Below the pieces are notes generated by a model. It did no database searches, was not told where the DNA came from, and saw only the letters and a program-made list of their open reading frames with translations. 64,000 nt of DNA from Syngnathus acus (taxonomy: Eukaryota > Chordata > Actinopteri > Syngnathiformes > Syngnathidae), in assembly GCF_901709675.1 (NCBI RefSeq), contig NC_051108.1, positions 2,542,001 through 2,606,000 of the forward strand, read 5' to 3'. A program made the translations under genes and the position numbers. The first letter of the stretch is position 1, and each line of letters begins with the position of its first letter. This document shows, piece by piece, positions 60,516 through 64,000 of this stretch.

Positions 60516-63500
60516 ATGAGGGACTCAAAGCTCTGCCTTCTGCTGATCCTCAGCACATCGGCCTTGGCTGGTGAGTATTTCCGAGAGGTGTTCTTTGCTT
60601 GTTGCTTTCAATTTAGAGTGTTTCGTAGTCTGAATTTTAAATTTAATTTTACGCATAGTGTTGTTAGATCTGCAATCCAAACAAATAATAGTGCTATTAA
60701 CAGTTTTCAAAATGTTAAATTCATAACAATGCAATATTTTTTTTAAATTGTATTTGTTTTATTTTATTTAAATGTCTTTACATTACAGTGGATTAAAATA
60801 TGTTTAAATGTTCTTATGCATCTAAGCCACTTCTAACAATTTTTCTCTTTTAATTTAATTTTACACATAGTGTTGTTAGATCTGCAATCCAAACAAATAA
60901 TAGTGCTATTAACAGTTTTCAAAATGTTAAATTCATAACAATGCAATTTTTTTTTACATTTTATTTGTATTATTTTATTTAAATGTCTTTACATTACAGT
61001 GGATTAAAATATGTTTAAATGTTCTTATGCATCTAAGCCACTTCTAACAATTTTTCTCTTTTAATTTAATTTTACGCATAGTGTTGTTAGATCTGCATTC
61101 CAAACAAATAATAGTGCTATTAACAGTTTTCGAAATGTTAAATTCATAACAATGCAATTTTTTTTTACATTTTATTTGTATTATTTTATTTAAATGTCTT
61201 TACATTACAGTGGATTAAAATATGTTTAAATGTTCTTATGCATCTAAGCCACTTCTAACAATTTTTCTCTTTTAAAGTTGCACAAAATGAAGATCAGCCA
61301 AGTTGTCTGCGTAAGTTGTGATAAGATTACTGTACAATTTTATCACACAACAACAATGAAGGTCTTACCAAGTTTTTTCCCCCTAGTGGCCAAAAGGTAC
61401 AAGACGCTCCACAAGTACGAATACCAATACGTAGCTGAATCTCTCAATGCTGTCAACGGAGCCTCGGAGGTCCAGAACGGACCCAGGGCAACATGCAAGG
61501 TACAGTTTCATAACTTTAAATATGCCGTGACAAAAAATTGACATGGGTCATGTATCACAGGTTGAAATCGAAGTTCCCCAGACATGCAGCTTCATCGTAC
61601 GCACCACCGGCTGTGCCCTGAGTGAAGTCATTGCCATGGACACAGATGGCAAGCCCACGTACGCCGCTGCCCCCAGCTCGGATGCCTTTTCCGCCGAAAT
61701 GGAAAGGTACCACGTATTTTCCAACACAGTCAACCGATATTGTCGAATAAAACAAGAGTTGACCTAGTTCTTGTATCTTTTAGATATCCTCTGAAGGTTG
61801 TAGTCGAAGGTGTCTATGATGTGAAACTGTACCCTGAGGAAGGTGAGACGACAACCACGCTGAACATCAAGAGAGGAATCATCTCAGCTCTGGCTGTGCC
61901 TTTGATGGAAGAGGACAAGAACAAGAATATGGTACAATAATATTTCATTTGGAAAAATCTTTAAGCAACAACAGCGAGTATGATTCATTTATTACCTTTT
62001 GCATTTTTAGCCAACCATCCACGGCATGTGCAAGACCTACTACACCATCAATGCTAGAGAGGACATTGCAACTGACATCAGCCTGGACCGGGACTTGTCC
62101 ACATGTGACCGATTTGTCCCAGTGAGAGATTACACCAGCCCCTTGGCGCTCATCTCTGGCATGGTAAGACAATCAAAAGATTTCAAATTGAAGGAATCTC
62201 TCGGTCACAAACTATTTCTTTTTTTAGCAATACCCTCTTTCCAAGCTGATCAGAAGCTCTCAGACCTGCAACTACAAGTTTGACAACGAGAAGAAGCACA
62301 TGACCTCCGGCTCGTGCACAGAGAAGCACATCCTGATCCCATTCTCCCACAAGTAAATCTGAAATTCCCTCAAAAACATATTTTCTGTCTTACTCTAGTT
62401 CCTAAAGTGACACTTAACAATTTCAGGGGTGAATATGGAGTTAGAAATGTCGGGAAACAAGAACTGACCCTCGTGGAAGTTTCTACCTCAAACGACAGAG
62501 TCTTTGATCACGGTAAATCGACGATTTTAATTTCCACCTTCGAAATAAAACCTCTGATTTCCAAAATGATGATGGTGTGTCACAGGTGACAAGACCCAGG
62601 GTCTTCATATGGACACTGTGGAGCACAAGACATTTTCCCAGGACAAAGACGCTTATCTGGATCTGCTGAGCGAGCTGGCCGATCTGCCAGAAACCGAAGG
62701 CGAGAAGAGGGCACACCTCTTCCATCAGATCGTCACCATGGTCCGCGGAATGAAGACGGAAACCCTGAACAGCGCCGTTCCCGAGGCTCTCGTCGTGTCT
62801 CGCGTCCTGACCTACCAAGTTCTGGCCCAGTGCGGAACTCCAGAGTGCAGCAGTGCCATCATGCAGATCCTCAGGAGCTTCCAGACGACGGCAGTCGAAG
62901 TCGACGCCACCGTTTTTGCTTTGGGACTCGTTTCCAATCCTTCCGCCTTGCTGATCAACGACATGCTCGAAATGGTCAAGTACAAGCCTAGCAAGCCCAT
63001 CATGTACGGACTGAGCAATGTCGTCAAGAGGTAAGATAGGTTAACTTTAGGTGACCTCTCAAATGGGATTCAAAGACGCTAACCGTGTTTTTCTTGATAT
63101 CAGATTTTACAAAAGCGAAGGAAAAGTCATCCCTGAGATTCGCTCTGTCGCTGAGTTCTTGGCTGGTCATTTGGGCGACTGCACCGGAGATGACGAAAAC
63201 ACTTTCCTGACATTGAGGGTAGCTAATTCACCAAAATGGCTAATTTTTAAATCTTCATTCGATAAAATAACTTTGTCGGTTTTAGGTTATTGGCAACATG
63301 GCTCCCGCTGTTGTGCCGGCGAGTCCCGCACTCAGAGCTTCAGTGATGCAATGTGTGAACCAACCGGAAGCTTCTCTGGCGGTGCAGCAAGCTGCCATCC
63401 AGGTTTACCGACTGACTCCCATCTCAGATGAGGTAAGTGCTGATGTTTAAGATGCTTTCAATCTCATCCTTGCTAATTCGATTTTTTTTGTCACAGGCCA

Positions 63501-63972
63501 GAGAGATTCTCATCCAGGTGGTTTTGGACAACGGCAGCCCCCTGCAAAAGCGAATCGCCGCATATCTCGTTCTCATGAAGAACCCCATGCCGAGCGAGTT
63601 GGTTCGTTTGGCCACCGCCTTGCCCACGGAGCAAGACACCCAATTCAAGAGCTTCGTGGTGTCCCACATTACCAACATCCTGTCTTCAACGGAGCCTAAA
63701 ACCGAAGAGTAAGTTGTATATTTATTTTGTTGTTGTCATCGTCGAAGTCAAATGATATCTTTGTTCTCTCGTGAAGACTCAGACAAAAGATTCGTGACGC
63801 CATCCAGGACAATGAGATTGGACCCATCATGAGCCCCACCAAGTTCTCACGTAACTACCAGATGGGTTCTGTCGAAGGAAACATGATCTTCGAAAGCACC
63901 AGCTACCTGCCCAAGGAAGCCATGTTGGAAATGACGCTTGACGCGTTCGGCTTTGACATCGACATGATGGAG
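60516..63972 (+). CDS. apob: Apolipoprotein B, N-terminal part (cut by window end)
   Basis: Thirteen exons join in phase: 60516-60570, 61278-61310, 61387-61499, 61561-61706, 61784-61931, 62011-62163, 62228-62352, 62427-62512, 62586-63030, 63104-63218, 63286-63432, 63497-63708 and 63777-63972, giving the first 658 residues of a protein that exceeds 4,000 in human. A signal peptide (MRDSKLCLLLILSTSALA) is followed by the vitellogenin-N/large lipid-transfer domain: beta-barrel with LNIKRGIISAL, SPLALISGM, then the alpha-helical part with LVVSRVLTYQVLAQCGTPEC and RVIGNMAP. Vitellogenin is the main alternative, but residues such as CDRF, SPLALI, KRGIISAL and KFSRNYQ follow ApoB more closely. ApoB scaffolds chylomicrons and VLDL, loaded by MTP in the ER. 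Intron 1 holds a tandem repeat. Confidence 0.9.
60640..61275 (+). repeat. Three-copy tandem repeat (~210-213 bp unit) in apob intron 1
   Basis: The marker GTGTTGTTAG recurs at 60658, 60871 and 61081 (spacing 213 and 210). The copies are nearly identical over their whole length, differing by a few substitutions and T-run lengths. The last copy ends in TTTTTCTCTTTTAA, which continues directly into the AAAG acceptor of exon 2 at 61277. Confidence 0.95.
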
Positions 63973-64000
63973 GTAAAGATTCTGAGAAGAACATCCGAGT

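Noticed and set aside
60516-63972. Vitellogenin instead of apolipoprotein B
   Set aside because: Both share the lipid-transfer domain, but diagnostic blocks follow ApoB and the neighbourhood is 2p25-p24-like; no vitellogenin-type gene structure was seen in the window.

Overview
The window looks like nuclear DNA from a ray-finned (teleost) fish. It carries compact spliced genes with GT-AG introns, vertebrate protein families, several hAT-type short transposons and many microsatellites. The species cannot be named from the sequence. Ten protein-coding genes are supported. I reconstructed their exons by hand from open frames, splice sites and phase. Names come from remembered protein families, not from a database search.

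The left part (1-26.8 kb) matches the gene neighbourhood of human 6q21: the 3' end of crybg1 (+), then rtn4ip1 (-, tail to tail with crybg1), cd24 (-) and sobp (+). The right part (27.9-64 kb) matches human 2p25-p24: rock2 (+), an LRG1-like leucine-rich-repeat gene (+), kcnf1 (-), pdia6 (+, head to head with kcnf1), hpcal1 (-, tail to tail with pdia6) and the 5' end of apob (+, cut by the window end). Relative orientations of rock2, kcnf1, pdia6 and hpcal1 agree with the mammalian order as I remember it. QRSL1, MTRES1, BEND3, PDSS2, SLC66A3 and ODC1 were not seen at their expected positions, which fits gene loss after the teleost genome duplication.

The genes are not an operon and share no single pathway: lens/cytoskeletal-type beta-gamma crystallin, mitochondrial oxidoreductase, GPI-anchored mucin, nuclear zinc-finger protein, Rho kinase, secreted LRR protein, silent Kv subunit, ER disulfide isomerase, neuronal calcium sensor and lipoprotein scaffold. 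Readable control signals include an exact ER-stress element (CCAAT-N9-CCACG) about 100 bp before pdia6, an HNF4-type motif plus TATA box before apob, a TATA box before cd24 and two CRE/CCAAT modules upstream of rtn4ip1.

I found no convincing new multi-gene system. The most interesting items are: a frame-preserving 70-codon cassette exon and alternative last exons in rock2; an apparently divergent rock2 kinase domain; a short intron in kcnf1; a KIEL instead of KDEL tail on pdia6; two hAT insertions with exact 8-bp target duplications; a MITE that may supply the hpcal1 poly(A) signal; and a three-copy tandem repeat ending at the apob exon 2 acceptor.
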